Shown piece after piece: positions 63,360 through 64,000 of a DNA stretch of 64,000 nucleotides. A program made the translations under genes and the position numbers. The notes beneath the pieces are model-generated. The model searched no databases. It was not told the DNA's origin and saw only the letters and a list, made by a program, of their open reading frames with translations. This DNA comes from Pollenia angustigena. Taxonomy: Eukaryota; Arthropoda; Insecta; Diptera; Polleniidae. Position 1 is the first letter of the stretch. The number at the start of each line of letters is the position of its first letter. The DNA is taken from positions 68,853,393-68,917,392 of the forward strand of contig OV884059.1 of assembly GCA_930367215.1 (NCBI GenBank), given 5' to 3'.

Positions 63360-64000
63360 TGAAGTTTGTAATGCATATTAACATCTAACGACGTCCGTCA
63401 TAAGATAAATGGTAGAATGGGGGATAAATCTGACAATCGTAAACGATCGAATACTTACTCGTACTTTCGAATACTTCTACTGTTGGGATTCTGTCAGTCG
63501 CTATCGAATAACATGTATCGAAATTTCTAATGACAGCAACTTTAATACTAAGAAAAAATACTATTGAGTAACTCTTGTTTGTAAAAAAAGAATAAAAAAA
63601 GAAATTTAAGTTATTATTTTGAAAAAATAAACATTATCCCCAAATTTCAGTTAAAACTAACTACTTCTTTAACTTCCAGTTAACAATATGTTTTGACAGC
63701 TATAACTGATAGTTAATTATGACTAAACTTGGTGAAATTGGGGGTAATTAATTTTTTGTTTATACATAGACTTCAATATGCCCATATTAATTTGATTACA
63801 CTTCCTTTTTGTTTGAGAAACGTTCAGGTTTTTGTCCTCGTCGGATTCCAAAGAAAACAAGTAAAAAATAAAGCGGGATCGTTTTATAGCCTTTTCACAC
63901 TTGTCAACATTTAACATCTCTTTGCGAAGATGTTGAAATTTTCCCACAAGAAATACATAGGGCTAAAAATCTAAATTTTTCTACATCTTTACAGAATGTT
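63360..64000. other. Non-coding stretch
   Basis: GATTCTGTCAGTCGCTATCG at about 63489 hints at another decayed copy of the preceding MITE. No gene. Confidence 0.45.

Overview
The window is AT-rich, intergenic insect DNA, most likely from a brachyceran (muscoid-type) fly. It contains a DD41D mariner, many hAT elements, a piggyBac-like element, jockey-, L2/CR1-, RTE- and R1/LOA-like LINEs, a repeat resembling the dipteran mini-me element, and many short terminal-inverted-repeat (TIR) elements. I recognise no host protein-coding gene, rRNA, functional tRNA or CRISPR array. The species call is an inference from element types; no marker gene supports it.

Left part (0-10 kb). A decayed DD41D mariner (429-1347) is followed by a palindrome (2031-2309). 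Next is a TTAA-flanked short element (2500-6599) split by a 3.7-kb hAT (2793-6538), which itself holds a 988-bp TA-flanked MITE (3851-4838). A LINE tail, a 206-bp tandem duplication and a MITE carrying a tiny Helitron-like insertion (7940-8162) follow.

Middle-left (10-25 kb). hAT remnants at 10336-12302, about 19.2-20.3 kb and 21919-23420 share subterminal GCATATTT-rich repeats and broken transposase coding. Non-autonomous hAT-type elements lie at 12729-13352, 13817-15623 and 18477-19222, all with 8-bp target duplications. Hairpin elements are nested in several of them.

Middle (25-45 kb). A 2.0-kb piggyBac-like element with TTAA duplications (25552-27577) sits in the loop of an older palindrome. 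A tandem array of 153-bp units lies in a mini-me-like repeat (29376-30760). A 4.3-kb hAT on the minus strand (30922-35269) is interrupted by a 5'-truncated LINE. The best preserved element is a full-length jockey-clade LINE (35627-40171): 11-bp target duplications, a downstream promoter element at the expected spacing, an intact ORF1, and ORF2 with a single frameshift. A 5'-truncated copy lies at 44703-45061.

Right part (45-64 kb). Two foldback-like elements (from 45694, and 61328-62151) share an 82-bp GC-rich satellite unit and C4/G4-containing subterminal repeats; the second has 9-bp target duplications. A second, inverted copy of the 2.8-kb hAT is at 52923-55637 and preserves the empty site of the MITE seen in the first copy. 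Another hAT (55900-57922) and LINE fragments complete the region. Nine insertions carry recognisable 8-bp hAT duplications. The layout is best read as layers of nested insertions whose order can be worked out.
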